A stretch of 64,000 nucleotides of DNA from Cordilura impudica (Eukaryota > Arthropoda > Insecta > Diptera > Scathophagidae), in the NCBI GenBank assembly GCA_963682025.1, contig OY821518.1, positions 35,221,059 to 35,285,058 of the forward strand. The letters run 5' to 3'. The position numbers and the translations under genes were made by a program. Of the stretch, positions 34,033-45,592 are shown one piece after another. The number at the start of each line of letters is the position of its first letter. The first letter of the stretch is position 1. The notes under the pieces are model-generated. The model saw only the letters and a list, made by a program, of their open reading frames with translations. It was not told where the DNA came from and did not search any database.

Positions 34033-35119
34033 AATTTGGCTATTAAAAGGCTCATCATACTGATGAGTTTATCCATTTCTTCCATTATATTTGAATTACT
34101 ATTACCTTGAACAGCTTGGGAGTAAGAAAGTTGATGAACATTTTCATTTGTTTGATTATTTGTATTATGTTGATTTGATAATTGAGGATAATCCCGAGGG
34201 CCGAATGAATAATTGGGGGTTTGTTGTCTTGAAGAAATATTATAATCTCTTTTTTGAATTAGATGTTTATACACTTTGCATCCTTTGTAGTTGGCTGTAT
34301 GGTTCTGTAAACAGTGAACGCAGCGAGGTGGGGAATTTTCATTTTTGGTACATTCAGCAGTAGCGTGGTCAAGTCCGCATTTTACACATCTAAATGGCCT
34401 TTTACAGTAGGACTTAGTGTGACCAAATAATTGGCATCGACAACATTGTACTAGTTCGTTCGTTTTTTTTTGGAGATTCAATTTTAACAATTGCATTATT
34501 AATTTGTCGAATGTTATAAATATTTTTATTGTTTGTGTCTGGATCAAGATCAATGAAAAACATTGACAAAGTTTGCTTATTCAACCGGCTTTTAACATTA
34601 ATAATGCTTCTTACTTGATGGCCAAGTAGCAAAAGTTCAGATTTTATATCATCCAATGGAGTTGACTGATGAATACCTTTAATTACAACCCTAAATGCAC
34701 GGTCTTGTTTAATTTGAAAAGTATTGTAACTAATTTTTGAGCTATCTAAAGATTTTACCAATTTTCTATAAGAATCTACCATTTTAACTCTAACAATAAC
34801 CTGATTTTTTAATGATTTATAACAAAATTCATTTTTGGGAATGATTTTTACTATATTTACAATCATTTTATTTATATTTATAACATCAGGTATAAATATT
34901 GGTGGTGGCTTTGGTGTATCCTCGGTTTCTTCATCTGTTTGAAGTTCCTTAAGCATATTGGCTGATGTTAATGTTTCATTATTATTGTTGGATATTTGTT
35001 CGTTGATATTATTGTTTTGTGTTTTGTAGATTAGGCGAGTTGAGTTGTCGACGTTTAACAGCTTTAGTTGTTGTTACTTGCTGCCAATCACTTTCAGCAT
35101 CATCACTATCATCACTCAT
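34023..35119 (-). pseudogene. ORF1 (gag-like nucleic-acid-binding protein) of the jockey-like element
   Basis: The start at 35119 gives MSDDSDDAESDWQQVTTTKA; after a frameshift near 35020 the frame continues with the Asn-rich linker and MLKELQTDEE. The middle part has KQDRAFRVVIKGIHQSTPLD and LLLLGHQVRSIINV, the conserved block before the zinc knuckles. After a second frameshift in a T-run near 34460 come three CCHC-type knuckles (CCRCQLFGHTKSYC, CVKCGLDHATAEC, CVHCLQNHTANYKGC). The C-terminus is Asn/Gln-rich. ORF1 proteins of this kind bind the element RNA and carry it to the nucleus. The stop overlaps the ORF2 start by about 10 bases, as is common in the clade. Confidence 0.88.
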
Positions 35120-35473
35120 TTTACTACTGCTGTAGTTTAATTGTTATTGTTTATTTAACGTTTTTTTCTTTTTTTTATTATTTATTTTGGTGGAATCTTA
35201 ATCCCTAGATTAAGGCACTAATCTGTTTGTTTGTTCAAAGAAATATTGTTTTACAATGTTTTTGCACAATATACGTCCGTTTACAACCGCGGTTGATTAG
35301 CGACTAGCAGCAACTTTAAATATAATTTACTCAAAATAAAGGAAAAAATGTTAGAATCTGTAAATCTGCAAAACGGCTAAAAAGAAATGCCTTTCAAATA
35401 ATATACGTTCGGGATAAAACGGTAGAACAAAACATTGGTCACAAGAAAGCGCCTAGCTTATTAATAGAGTAGA

Positions 35474-36185
35474 TTATCATTTTAAAAAAAATCTAGTTAT
35501 GATATTTTGAAACCTCACCTTTTTTTTTGTCTCTAAGTTTATGGTCCTTGATTATAACAATGGATTTTGGAACACGAGTGGAGGGTAACAAAAATTCGGC
35601 ACACCGAATTTAATACTGTTACTTGTTTAAAGTAACATCAAGTTCATATTCGTATGTAAGAAGCTGATGGAAAAGATAATATTTTTAGTCTAAAAATCAA
35701 AACTGTTTGGGTTATCTATAATCTTAATAGGCAGGGCGATTTCTTGTGACCGATGTGACTTTGTCAGTTCTAAACTGATTTTCACCAAGCATACCTCATT
35801 CGAAAGGTATTTCTTTTCCGCTGTCCATCAGATTTACAAATATGCACTGTCTGAAACATTTTTTCTGAGTAATGCTCATTTGAAATTGCTACTAACATAT
35901 ATATAAAATTGTAAAATGTTGGCTGTGTGTTTATTAAATTTGTTAGTTTGTTTGAAAAAATTGTACATGAAAAGTTCTGTGTCGAATTGGACATAAACCA
36001 ATAATGAAGACAACGCAATTTCATTTTAATAGTTGTATATCATACGCCCTGTGTTACGAATTGCCTAAAATTAGCATACTTTTAGGTGACATACAAAGTG
36101 AATCAAATACATTTATGCTCTTATTTCTGTGTGTTCAGCAAATATTTGTTATGAAATAAATTTAATGAATTTTTTTTTTTTTTTT
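35474..36185. other. Stretch with a mini-me end fragment and a possible TIR remnant
   Basis: 35575-35630 is the reverse complement of the repeat start at 7325-7390 (AAATTCGGCACACCGAATTT). 36035-36068 resembles the right end of the 612-bp element (TGTTACGAATTGCC). Nothing else is recognised. Confidence 0.45.
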
Positions 36186-36627
36186 GATGTGTAAACATCT
36201 ATGCGATCAGGGGAATAAAAATCACAAACTTCCCTTACGGAAGCGGAACTATTTACGGAAATGGAAGCTACAATTATTTAGCTGATTCATCAACCAACAG
36301 AAAGCGCCATGAATGTATAGCATACAACTGCAACTATCAAGTATGACAAACATAGCAGTTGCTTGCTATACACATGTAGATAGCGCTTACTGCTTGAATA
36401 GATGTTTTTTAAGCCACTTTTTTAAAAAGCGTCATCTATTTAACTAATGTACGTTTATATTGGGATATTTTTAACGTTTTTCAGCAAAGGGTTGTTGAAT
36501 TAGTTGAAACAGTTTTTGTTATAAGTGATACATAGATGACGCTTTCTGTTTGATTTTAAAAAATGACATAAAAAAATCTTTAATTGCTAGATGTTTACAC
36601 ATCTCCCCTGTGATCGGACTCACATGA
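36186..36627 (-). mobile_element. Compact DINE/Helentron-like element, 442 bp
   Basis: It lies inside a T-run. On the minus strand it starts TCATGTGAGTCCGATCACAG at 36627, with GATGTGTAAACATCTAGC soon after. It ends with the same palindrome, GATGTTTACACATC, at 36199-36186. These two ends also bound the 3.3-kb insertion at 56203-59516, so they define one family. It does not encode a protein. Confidence 0.7.
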
Positions 36628-36805
36628 TTTTTTTTTTATATAAAACCTGACCTAGAGCCTCTTTACTTAAAAAAAAATAAAAAAATATAATCAAAATTAT
36701 AACACTTGAAGTCACTGGAATATCCAAAACATACCATCTAAAATTTAATGAATTAAATATATTAAAAATCATTGAAAGAATTAAATTGAATGAAAAAATA
36801 AAATT

Positions 36806-37310
36806 CCGGTTTGAGATCATGTATACATTTTCTAATGAAAGAAAAGATAATAATTTTTGTAATGTAAGAGAAATATTGGAAAAAAAATTGAAGACAGCGC
36901 TAGATGTAGTAGCTGATTTCGAACAAATCGTCTATTACTTCAACTCATGCTCATCAATTATTTAACTCAACATTTGAAAGAAAAGAACATTAGGAATTTT
37001 CTTTCCTTTATGTACGAGAGTTAGTACAAACAAGCTGAGTTTTTTCCAATTTTTAGCTTCCTCTACATTAACATAGCCAGACCAATTAAAAGTCTTGTAG
37101 CGGGAACAGCTCTTTGTTTTTCCCATTGTCTTCTAGATGGAACTGTAATGGCATGTGAAATCTTAAATCATGTATGTTAATGCAGAGAAAGCTAAAAAAT
37201 TTAAAAAACCCAGCTTGTTCGTTCTGACTGTCGTATTATTCAGGTTAAATAGTTGATTAAAATTATTATCTTTTCTTTCATTAGAAAATGTATACATGAT
37301 CTCCAACCGG
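36806..37310. repeat. Inverted repeat pair, possible 505-bp MITE
   Basis: CCGGTTTGAGATCATGTATA at 36806 and its near-perfect inverse ending CCGG at 37310 form arms of about 50 bp (through TTCTAATGAAAGAAAAGAT). No target duplication is evident. Frames in it are chance. Confidence 0.6.
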
Positions 37311-39168
37311 ACAATAGATAACAATTTTCCAAGACAGATCATCAATATATAACACTAAAATAAAATACCCTAGAATTTTCACATGAGGGCTGGCTCTGCT
37401 AGTTTTATTTAAAACTGAATTTTAGGTGACTACGTAAAAGGAACAAAACATGAATTTTCCAAAAGCGTTTGTGTTAAAATTCTCTTGAATACACAGCTCA
37501 AAAAGGAGCTGTATTGAAAATAGTCTCTGTTATTTCGGTGAGAATTTTTAGTACGAATCCAAGAGTGCATTTTTTTTTTACTTTATTTTATTTTTAGTTT
37601 TTTCTGTGAAACAAAATATTGTGCGTTAAGACCTAGTGGTCAGCAAACTCATCTCGGCAATTCTTGATGTCGATGTATACAGGGAAAAGTGCAGATAACT
37701 TCATATTTTATTGAAAAGAGTACCAGAATCTCAATCGGATATAAATTGTAAACATCCAATACGTCTTTGAATACAGTTGGCACTTCATCTTTCAATTGAA
37801 AAGATTTAATCTCTTAATCTGAAAATAAAAGAGGTTGATTTTTTCAATTGATAATAAAAATAATATTTTGAGAGCAGCACAGATAGTGCTAAACACTTAG
37901 CTTTTTAAAGGACTTTTAAGCCTGCCTTCGTATACTGTACCTTATAAACAGCAATCGTTGAATTTTGTTCTAAATTTGTAAAATCTATAATATTGAAATT
38001 TCCAATTTCGAATTATATTAAATACAATTTGTTCTCTTGAGAGTTAAAATTTTTTTTTTTAATTTAGCATTTGCAAAAATTTTATACTTCCATTCGCATT
38101 TAATTTATATTTGATATTAGTGTTCGAGATATTAAAATGTTGCAGTTGAATACAGATTTTCAATTTGTTTCGAAGATTGTATTCTTTTAAAGCTCTGATT
38201 GTTTGGCTAACATATGTCGGTATCTTCACGAACAAACTTTACTTTTGTAAATTTATGGATGTGTGCGTGATAACTTCAATACGTATTGTTGTTTTTATCA
38301 GTTAAGCATGTGTTGTTTTTGTTGTTGTTTACGTCTTAAAAATTTTGCAGACTCCTTAGGAAAACAAAAAAGAACAGTTTGTTTTTATTTTCAACTTATT
38401 TTGTGGGAATAAAGTCTGTTAAAGACATATTTTTAAAATCTTTTTATAGTCTCTCTCTCCTACAAGAAGTAGCGATTTGAGGTAAATCTTTCTTTTAGAA
38501 AGATTTGTGGGAAATAAAACTTGAGAATTTAAAAAACAACGTCAGAATGCAGCTGCTTTCAAAAATTTTAATAAAAAAAATATAAGATTTTATTTTCCGG
38601 GAGGTGATCCAAGAAGGTGGCCTAGAAAGTTGCAAGCTGCTCCATCATTTAACGAAGAATTACAGGATGTAGTAGATGCCTTAGGCCAGTGCGAAAAATC
38701 GAAAGTTATAAAAAGTTCTTGTATTTATCCACTGTAGTATCCATGCCATTCGTTTAGGCCCTTGCTTGATTTATTTCTATTCACTTTATGATTTTTTTTT
38801 TAATTTGTAACATTTTGTGTAAATTTACAGATATATCGCTGTATGTGTTTATATATTGTTTAACAAAATGTGTGTGTGTTAAGGACACATCTTAATACAA
38901 GAAAATTTGTTGAGAGCATATTTGTAAACTTTTTTCCAGCTTAGATGTTTTTTCTTTGTACTTATTAATTCTTAGAAGTCTCTAGCAACAAGTTTATATT
39001 TTTTTGTTGTTGTTTTCACATCCAGATGTGTTAATAGAAAAATAAAATTTATTGATAATTTAGGTAACTTATTGGAAAATAAAAATAAATTAATATATTA
39101 AATATTTAATTTCCGATTAGATTTGGCAAACTCTAGATGATTGTTCTCAAACAAGGTTGAACTAAAAG
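37311..39168. other. Unassigned AT-rich stretch
   Basis: Nearly 1.9 kb in which I see no gene, TIR or known repeat; only short TTG and A/T runs. Confidence 0.45.
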
Positions 39169-39247
39169 GTACAGTTTCGTGCAAAAGTGAGGCAATGTTT
39201 GAAATAAAAAAATCAACTATATTTTTTCATGGTATTTATTAAACAAA

Positions 39248-39533
39248 TTAAAAACTAATTACATAAATAAAAATATCAGTCCTTAAAAAATAAAAAAAAA
39301 AATTATTCATAACTTAAGTATCTAACAAATTAACAACGGCCTAATTCGGGGCTTTGGCTGACTTTTGCACCCAGATTCTGTTGATTAAAAACCATTTGCA
39401 TAAATAAAAATATCAGTCCTTAAAAAATAAAAAACAACAAGAAAAAAAATTAATTCATAACTTAAGTATCTAACAAATTAACAACGGCCTAATTCGGAGC
39501 TTTGCCTTACTTTTGCACCCAGGTTCTGTTGAT
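39248..39533 (+). repeat. Tandem duplication (~140 bp) at the Tc1 3' side
   Basis: TAAATAAAAATATCAGTCCT through TTTTGCACCCAGATTCTGTT is present twice (about 39252-39383 and 39396-39531), with small differences in the A-rich middle. Confidence 0.85.
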
Positions 39534-39867
39534 CTAAATTTAATAATTTATCCAATATTTCTTTGCTTTTTTTCAACTGAGCCATTTAACTTGAAATGGA
39601 TTTATACAGTTTTGATACATAAACCACACTAATTTGTTTTCATTCAGCCTGTACCCTCTCCAACAGCTCATAAATGTGCTGCCATTTCAAGACCCCAACC
39701 ACTTGTGAACTAAGCCATTTCCTTACGATTTTCGCTGAATGTTTGGGGTCGTCGTCATGATGGAAGATGACCTTTTCAGATCTATCTGAAATTTGGGCGA
39801 TTGCTAAAGGCAAATGCTCTTGCAAAATACGAATATAGTTTTCCTTTCTCATTATACCATCGAAAAA

Positions 39868-40067
39868 AGAACTACCTCCGTGAATTATAGTTTGAAATAC
39901 ATGGGCTGGGTTTGGTGTGGTTAATGGTTCGTCCTAATACCTAACTTTTCCATCTGATCGGTATCGGTTGATTTTGGTCTCAGATGGAAAAGTTTGGTAT
40001 TGGGACAAACCATTGAACACACCAAACCCAGCCCATTTAACTCAAACTATAACTCACGGAGGTGGTT
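39868..40067. repeat. Inverted duplication inside the Tc1 remnant
   Basis: About 87 bp at 39868-39953 recurs inverted at 39977-40067 (GGCTGGGTTTGGTGTG and its reverse complement), separated by about 23 bp. The left arm is Tc1 coding sequence, so the right arm is a copied, flipped piece of it. Confidence 0.85.
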
Positions 40068-40324
40068 CTGATTTGGTTTGGTGATGTATATAAAAATAAA
40101 AAAAAATAAAAAATTATAAAAGAAAGGGTACTTCTTTAATTAAATGTAATTAAAAAAAAAAAAAAAATGAATAAAATGGTGCTTTTTAAAAAACTTATTT
40201 TTCCAAAGAACCTTTCTTAAAAAAGATTAGTTTTTAAAGAAACATACTTTAATAAGAAAAAGTAGTTTTTCAAATAAAGATATTTTTTAAGAAATAGTAA
40301 TTTTTTAACAAAATTTACTTTTTT

Positions 40325-40456
40325 GGCAAATGCTCATTTTAAGTTAATTTAACAACTAATACTTTTAAACAATTTTTTAAGTTAATTATTTCAGAAAACG
40401 CCAAACTTTGGCCCCCGTATAATTTTTAGTCCTAATGTGCACAAGGGCCAAAGGTT

Positions 40457-40488
<32 letters not shown>

Positions 40489-42930
40489 CCGAGTTAAAAT
40501 ATAATTTATTAAGCAGCGAACGTAAAAGTTACCTTATATTGGTTCAAGATAGAGAAGTTTCAATGAAAAACTCGTATGTTTTTGCTTTAGTTAAATTTTT
40601 TTTTATTGTCTTTTTAAATATTTCTATATCAATTTTTATGGTAAATTTATGAAATATAACAATTTTAATTGTAAATTTACAAAATATATAAATTTTTAAA
40701 TCAAGAAAATTTTTTAACTATATAAAAAAAAGTGTAACTTATTGTTAGTATAATGAAAAAGCACTTTAAATCAACCAATTTTAGTAAAAATTTCTTCTAA
40801 ATAGCCTTGATTTTCATCTTCTAGAAGTTGTTTAGCTTCTTCGTCTAACTCAATAGAGGTAGTTTTCCATTTTTGACGAATGTTGGACATATATGGATCT
40901 GAAGTGCACAACAAAATATTGATAAGGTCTTCATTAGTACAACATCTGGACATTTTCCTTGTGTTGTGCTCGCGAAGGAATATGTAGTCTTTGTTCCTTT
41001 TTTCTTGCGCTTCTTCAGATAGATCTCCTATTGGTAGCATATTGTTTTGAATTATTTGTTCCCCATGGTACAAAATTTTATGAACTGTGGATGGCATATA
41101 TCTCCAAGAGTATTTTTCATTATAAAGTATAGCTGTTTTATTGGCGTACTCTCCAAATTTTTTTGCATTTGTCTTTGTGCTGCATGCTAAAACTTGTAAT
41201 ATGATTTTGAATCGTCTTATTAATTCATGATCTATACCAGTGATAGATGCTGCAGTTTCCGGATCGGAAAAAAATCTCCTTGCAGTATTTCCATAATTTG
41301 TGTTTCCTTCCCCTTGTTTTTGGTTGGTAGATTACGAGGCCTAGCTGTAGATATTTTTGTTGAATTTGTGTCTTTTTTGCTTTCTTTTTTCTTCATTTTC
41401 TCACTGTTTCGCCTGACGGACCAAATTCCAAATCATAACCCAATTTAAGAATATGCTCCATGAAACGTATTCTAGCATGAAGAGGGGACATTCCAAATTC
41501 GTAGGCTTCCTTAAAACTATCGTCTTCTGGTGGGCATATGTCTTTTGGCATATGTCTGATGTCTTTTGGCATATAATGCAGCTTGACGTTGACTTTGTTC
41601 CAGCTAAAGCTTGTGCAACTTTTCCATCAATCATTGTGAGACACATTTTAAAATGTGCTTCAATGTCTTGGTCATCAAATTTAAATATTACTGGTTGAAG
41701 TTCCTTAATTTGATCTTTTATTTTTTAAACTTCTTCAGTTATGACATCTTTGGTTTCCTTTTTGAATGAAAATTTTATTGATATGCAATACTTTATTGAA
41801 GAATTAATTTCATTTTTCCATATATCAATTTCTCTTGCTCTACTAGTTGACGGCTCTAAGACGCCGTACCATAAAGATACCATAAACAAATTATCATATA
41901 ATGAATTTTCGGCATTAAATTGCTTGTATTGTTTCTGACCAGAGGATCCATCACATCCCCATTTAGAAGTTAAAGTAATGCTGCCATTACCAATTTTATT
42001 TCTGCTGATGTTGAAGTGACACTAATAGCAGATTGTGAAGGTAAGCATTCTTTTTTGGCAGAAACTAAATCTCGATACTCTGGAAAAATCCCACAATTCT
42101 TTTCATTGGTTCGCTTCCGCAATTCCTTATATTGATTTTTGGTCAATTTCAAATCCAAAAATAGGGCGAACGCTTCTTCCGGCGTAAATTTCTTATCTTC
42201 AATTGGTGTATGAATGCTTTTCAAAATCCTCTTTGTTAATTATTTATTACAAATACTCTTTCTTGCAATTATGTAAAATAAAATTTTTTATCTTTTATTA
42301 CCACTTTTAGAAGCATAAGAAACCCACACCCTAACCCCTTTTAAAAGTTGAAGCATACCTGCTCATATCTTAAAGGGCTATGTCGCAATAGTTTTTTTTT
42401 ACCATTTACCTGTTATTTAAATTGTTTCCCATTTTGTCAGGTATTTATACTATATAACTCTAATTCAGACTACTAATATTTTTGAAAGATACCTATGTAA
42501 ATGTACCTGTAACAATTAAGCGCATTACATCTCAACCCTTTTTTATAAGTATATAACAACTCCTGACAACTCTACCGACACGCAAAAAAAATACACCGCG
42601 GTGCAACGGTACGAACAACTTTTGTATTCATAACACTCAGACGGACGGACGGACATCGTTTAATCGACTCAAAAGGTGTTTTTAGTCGATCCGTATAATA
42701 AAAGATGGATAAAGGTCCAATATTTTTGGCAGTTACAAACATCACCACAAACTTAATATATCCTAACCACATAGTGGACAACTTTTGTATTCATAATTTT
42801 TGCATAAAATATCTAACCTTGGGTCAGAAAAATTGTTCTGGTGAACACGGGTGGAAACTGGCGGGTGTATAATGGCATATAGGAGCATAGGGGAGGGTTC
42901 GGACTATAGAATTTGAATTTTTTCCTATTA
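40325..42930 (-). mobile_element. Transib copy E, both ends missing
   Basis: It is collinear with copy C (44910-48537) from CGCCAAACTTTGGCCCCCGT on the left to GGGGAGGGTTCGGACTATAG on the right. The TIRs are absent on both sides. It carries the same 5' mini-me insertion (about 42633-42779 between two copies of CAACTTTTGTATTCATA) as copies C and D. It shares two coding deletions with copy D, listed under its pseudogene. Confidence 0.85.
40771..42230 (-). pseudogene. Transib transposase, copy E
   Basis: Minus-strand pieces run from KSIHTPIEDKKFTPEEAFAL through KLTKNQYKELRKRTNEKN and AISVTSTSAEIKL to SKWGCDGSSG (first catalytic Asp, about 41955). After these come CIICQKTSDICQ, HILKLGYDLEFGPS, NYGNTARRFF-like (second Asp block, damaged), then MPSTVHKILYHGEQIIQNNM, LSEEAQEKRNKDYIFLREHN (catalytic Glu) and a C-terminus ending IFTKIG. 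The N-terminal third present in copy C is missing. About 80 bp between SAEIKL and SKWGCDG is deleted between two AAATTG repeats, exactly as in copy D. Several frameshifts make it inactive. Confidence 0.88.
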
Positions 42931-43545
42931 GTAACCTTTCCGACGCAGTGTGTCTGAAACTTTGGCCAAAAGTCTAATTTTTTTTTGTCACCGATTTTTA
43001 AAATTTTAACGCCTTTTTGTTGCTAAGATATCCAGATTACGGTGGCCAAAAAATTAGGTTAAACTATTGCTAATTGTGGGCGTGGCATGATGTCAAACTC
43101 AACTTTTTTAATTTCAGAAAAAGGTGATTTTTTTGTTTTTTATCTAAAATAAATGGTTAGTACTCGCAAGCTGTCAGCGATAATGACCTGCGGTCTTTTT
43201 TAAAATGTTGGTAGGATTATAGTCTTTAGTAGGGGTAAGTGGTCACAACACTACCGTTTAACGTTGAGTGTAAAAATTTTTCTCAAATTTCAAATTTAGT
43301 GGAATAGAACTTCTAGGGAACAAAAGGCAACAAGAAACGTATACTTTTGCATCCGTGACGACCCGTGGGTGGAACAGTTTTTCATTCTAATGAAATTACT
43401 CTAAAAAATTTCAACTTACGATAATATAAAAAGCCCTATAAGTACTCGTATACAATGGTGTATTAAATTTGTGCTTTAGGTATTTTATAGCTTATAATAG
43501 TCATTATTTGTTCTATTACCATAATATATTTGTAAGTAAGTACTC
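42931..43545. other. Unassigned stretch between Transib copies
   Basis: No gene or repeat end is recognised; it contains GGCGTGGCATGATGTCAAAC, which resembles fragments of other fly repeats. Confidence 0.35.
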
Positions 43546-44904
43546 TGCATCCAGCTGCATTATATGCCAAGCAACATCAAGCCAATTAAACCAAGTCCCG
43601 ACGAAATCATTAGATAATACCGATGCATATTAATTTGGATTATCACCACTACATGCAAGAATGCGACTTATGGAACACATACTAAAAATCAGTTATGATT
43701 TGGATTTCGGGCCTTCACCGTCAATAAGAAACAATGAAACCAACAAAGAGTTAAGAAGTTCAAAAATGAAACATGTTCAAGATGAATATCGCAAATTTGG
43801 ATTGATTATAGATCAGCCAAAACAAGGGACAGACAATACAAATGATGGCAATACCGCAAGAAGATTCTTTTCAGATCCGAAACAGCATCTGAAATAACAG
43901 GGGTGGATTTAAACCTTATTTTCAGATTTAAAATGATACTGGAAGTACTTGCGTGCAATAAAGCAATTGACTCTACAAAATTTGGAGATTATGCTAAGGA
44001 AACTACAAAAATATATACAGCCAACTACCCATGGAGAAATATGTCTGCAACAGTTCACAAAATCCTTTATCATGGAGAAGATGTCATTAAATATCATTTG
44101 GTGCCACTTGGAGATCTATCAGAGGAGGCTCAGGAAAAAAGGTATATAGATTACAGATTTTATAGAGAGCACAATACTAGAAGCATTTCACGAAATTCCA
44201 CAAATGAAGATCTATTTAATATATTATTGGCAACGTCAAATCCGTTCATCTCCAGTATTCGAAATCAATGGAAAGTGGAACATCGGGATTTAGATGAAGA
44301 AGTCAAAAAACTACTAAAGAACAGAAATAACAGAGAACAAAATATGGAATATTTGCAATCAATATTTGAGTCAAATTAATAATAATTTTAATTGCCTTTC
44401 ATTATTATTTAAATGTTTTATATAATTATCAAATTTGACAACAAAAAATAATAAATTTTTCTGTGGTAATAAATATTCTTTGAGTGTAAACAAATTTGCA
44501 AATTTGACGAAAAAAAAATTTTTAATTTTTCAATAATAATAGCACAATCTCCAATTGATTTTACTATTTTATTTTTTTAGTGTAAAAATTTTTTTGAGTT
44601 TAACATTAAAAAAATCCCTTTATTACAAAAACTGTTTGTAATTATTATAAAAATCCAAATATTAAATTTTTTAATAAATAAAAAAATAAACACATACATA
44701 TTTCACTCTAAAATTTAAAAAAAAAATCAAAAGTTAAACTTTGACCTAGAATTCCTCAAAAAGTCGTCAATCAATTTTAATGTTATTAAAACTGAGTCAA
44801 GCTGAACTAAATATCTATCCACTAAGAAAAAATTACTTAAATATTTTGATTGGTTCAAAATTTACAGAATTTTGACCAATGAAAAACAATTTTCAGCCAC
44901 TGTG
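43546..44904 (+). pseudogene. Transib transposase C-terminal half and 3' end, copy B (second subfamily)
   Basis: It starts abruptly in the zinc-binding-like block (CIICQATSSQLNQ). RLMEHILKISYDLDFGPS, DNTNDGNTARRFFSD (second catalytic Asp), then after a one-base frameshift ITGVDLNLIFRFKMILEVLA, YPWRNMSATVHKILYHGEDV and LGDLSEEAQEKRYIDYRFYR (Glu) follow. The stop is at 44377-44379, after which a 3' UTR leads to the TIR end CCACTGTG at 44897-44904. Read inward this end is CACAGTG, 23 nt, CAAAATTCT. It differs clearly in sequence from copies C, D and E, so it belongs to another Transib subfamily. The N-terminal half with the first Asp is missing. Confidence 0.9.
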
Positions 44905-44909
44905 CGACG
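44905..44909. other. CGACG between two facing Transib ends
   Basis: CGACG fits the CGNCG 5-bp target typical of Transib. Copy B ends immediately left of it (CACTGTG) and copy C starts immediately right (CACAGTG). It may be a target duplication shared by two insertions. Confidence 0.8.
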
Positions 44910-45592
44910 CACAGTGGACCATTTGACGAGAAGGCGGTCAAAAATCTATAACTTTTGATTGTATTGGAATTTTGATATGCGGTTTTTTTTTTTTTGTTTG
45001 GTAGGTGAGACTTTAGCCTTTAAGGTTTGCTATAAAGTGTAATTCTCGACATAAAATAAAAAAAGTTACGGAAGGTTTAAAAAACATTTCCATTTGTAGT
45101 TGAATTTTAGTACAAAAGTGAAGTGTTAAAAGGTAAAAAAAGGTTTTTTTTAATATAATGTTTTATTTTTTTTAGTTCATTTTACAACTAATACTTTTTA
45201 ACAATTTTTTAAGATAATTTTTTTCAGAAAATGCCAAACTTTGGCCCCCGTAAAATTTTTAGTCCTAATGTGCACAAGGGCCAAATGTTATTTTTTTTTT
45301 TTTTGAAAGATCCCGAGTTAAAATATAATTTATTAAGCATCGAACGTAAAAGTTACCTTATATTGGTTCAAGATAGAGAAGTTTCAATGAAAAACTCGTA
45401 TGTTTTTGCTTTAGTTAAATTTTTTTTATTGTCTTTTTAAATATTTCTATATCAATTTTTATGGTAAATTTATGAAATATAACAATTTTTATTGTAAATT
45501 TACAAAATATATAAATTTTAAATCAAGAAAATTTTTTAACTATATAAAAAAAAGTGTAACTTATTGTTAGTGTAATGAAAAAGTACTTTAAA

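Larger units (their letters stand above)
31225..35317 (-). mobile_element. Jockey-like non-LTR retrotransposon, ~4.07 kb, 13-bp TSD
   Basis: The element occupies about 31238-35304 on the minus strand. TAGCAGCAACTTT lies on both sides (31225-31237 and 35305-35317). A T-run at 31235-31248 is the reverse complement of its poly(A) tail. It has a 5' UTR, ORF1 with zinc knuckles, and ORF2 with endonuclease and reverse transcriptase, the layout of the jockey clade. It seems full length but carries several stops and frameshifts. Confidence 0.9.
31027..35473 (-). mobile_element. Short non-autonomous Helitron split by a retrotransposon
   Basis: The 5' end TCTACTCTATTAATAAGC is at 35473 and the 3' end (hairpin CTCGAATTTCGAG, GGATGGAATCTG, CTAG) at 31027, minus strand, flanked by A and T. 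Without the insert at 31238-35304 it would be about 370 bp, like its sisters at 14194-14559 and 61737-62099. Confidence 0.85.
39169..40090 (-). pseudogene. Tc1-like transposase remnant
   Basis: The minus-strand frame reads GSSFFDGIMRKENYIRILQE, HLPLAIAQISDRSEKVIFHH, DDDPKHSAKIVRKWLSSQ, the second-Asp block of Tc1 transposases (usually HDNDPKH). It then jumps from VLKWQ to ELLERVQAE, so the PDLNPIE block with the third acidic residue is lost. A possible TIR end, CAGTTTCGTGCAAAAGTGAG, lies at 39170; no matching end was found near 40090. The UTR side carries a tandem duplication and the upstream side an inverted duplication, both listed separately. Confidence 0.82.
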
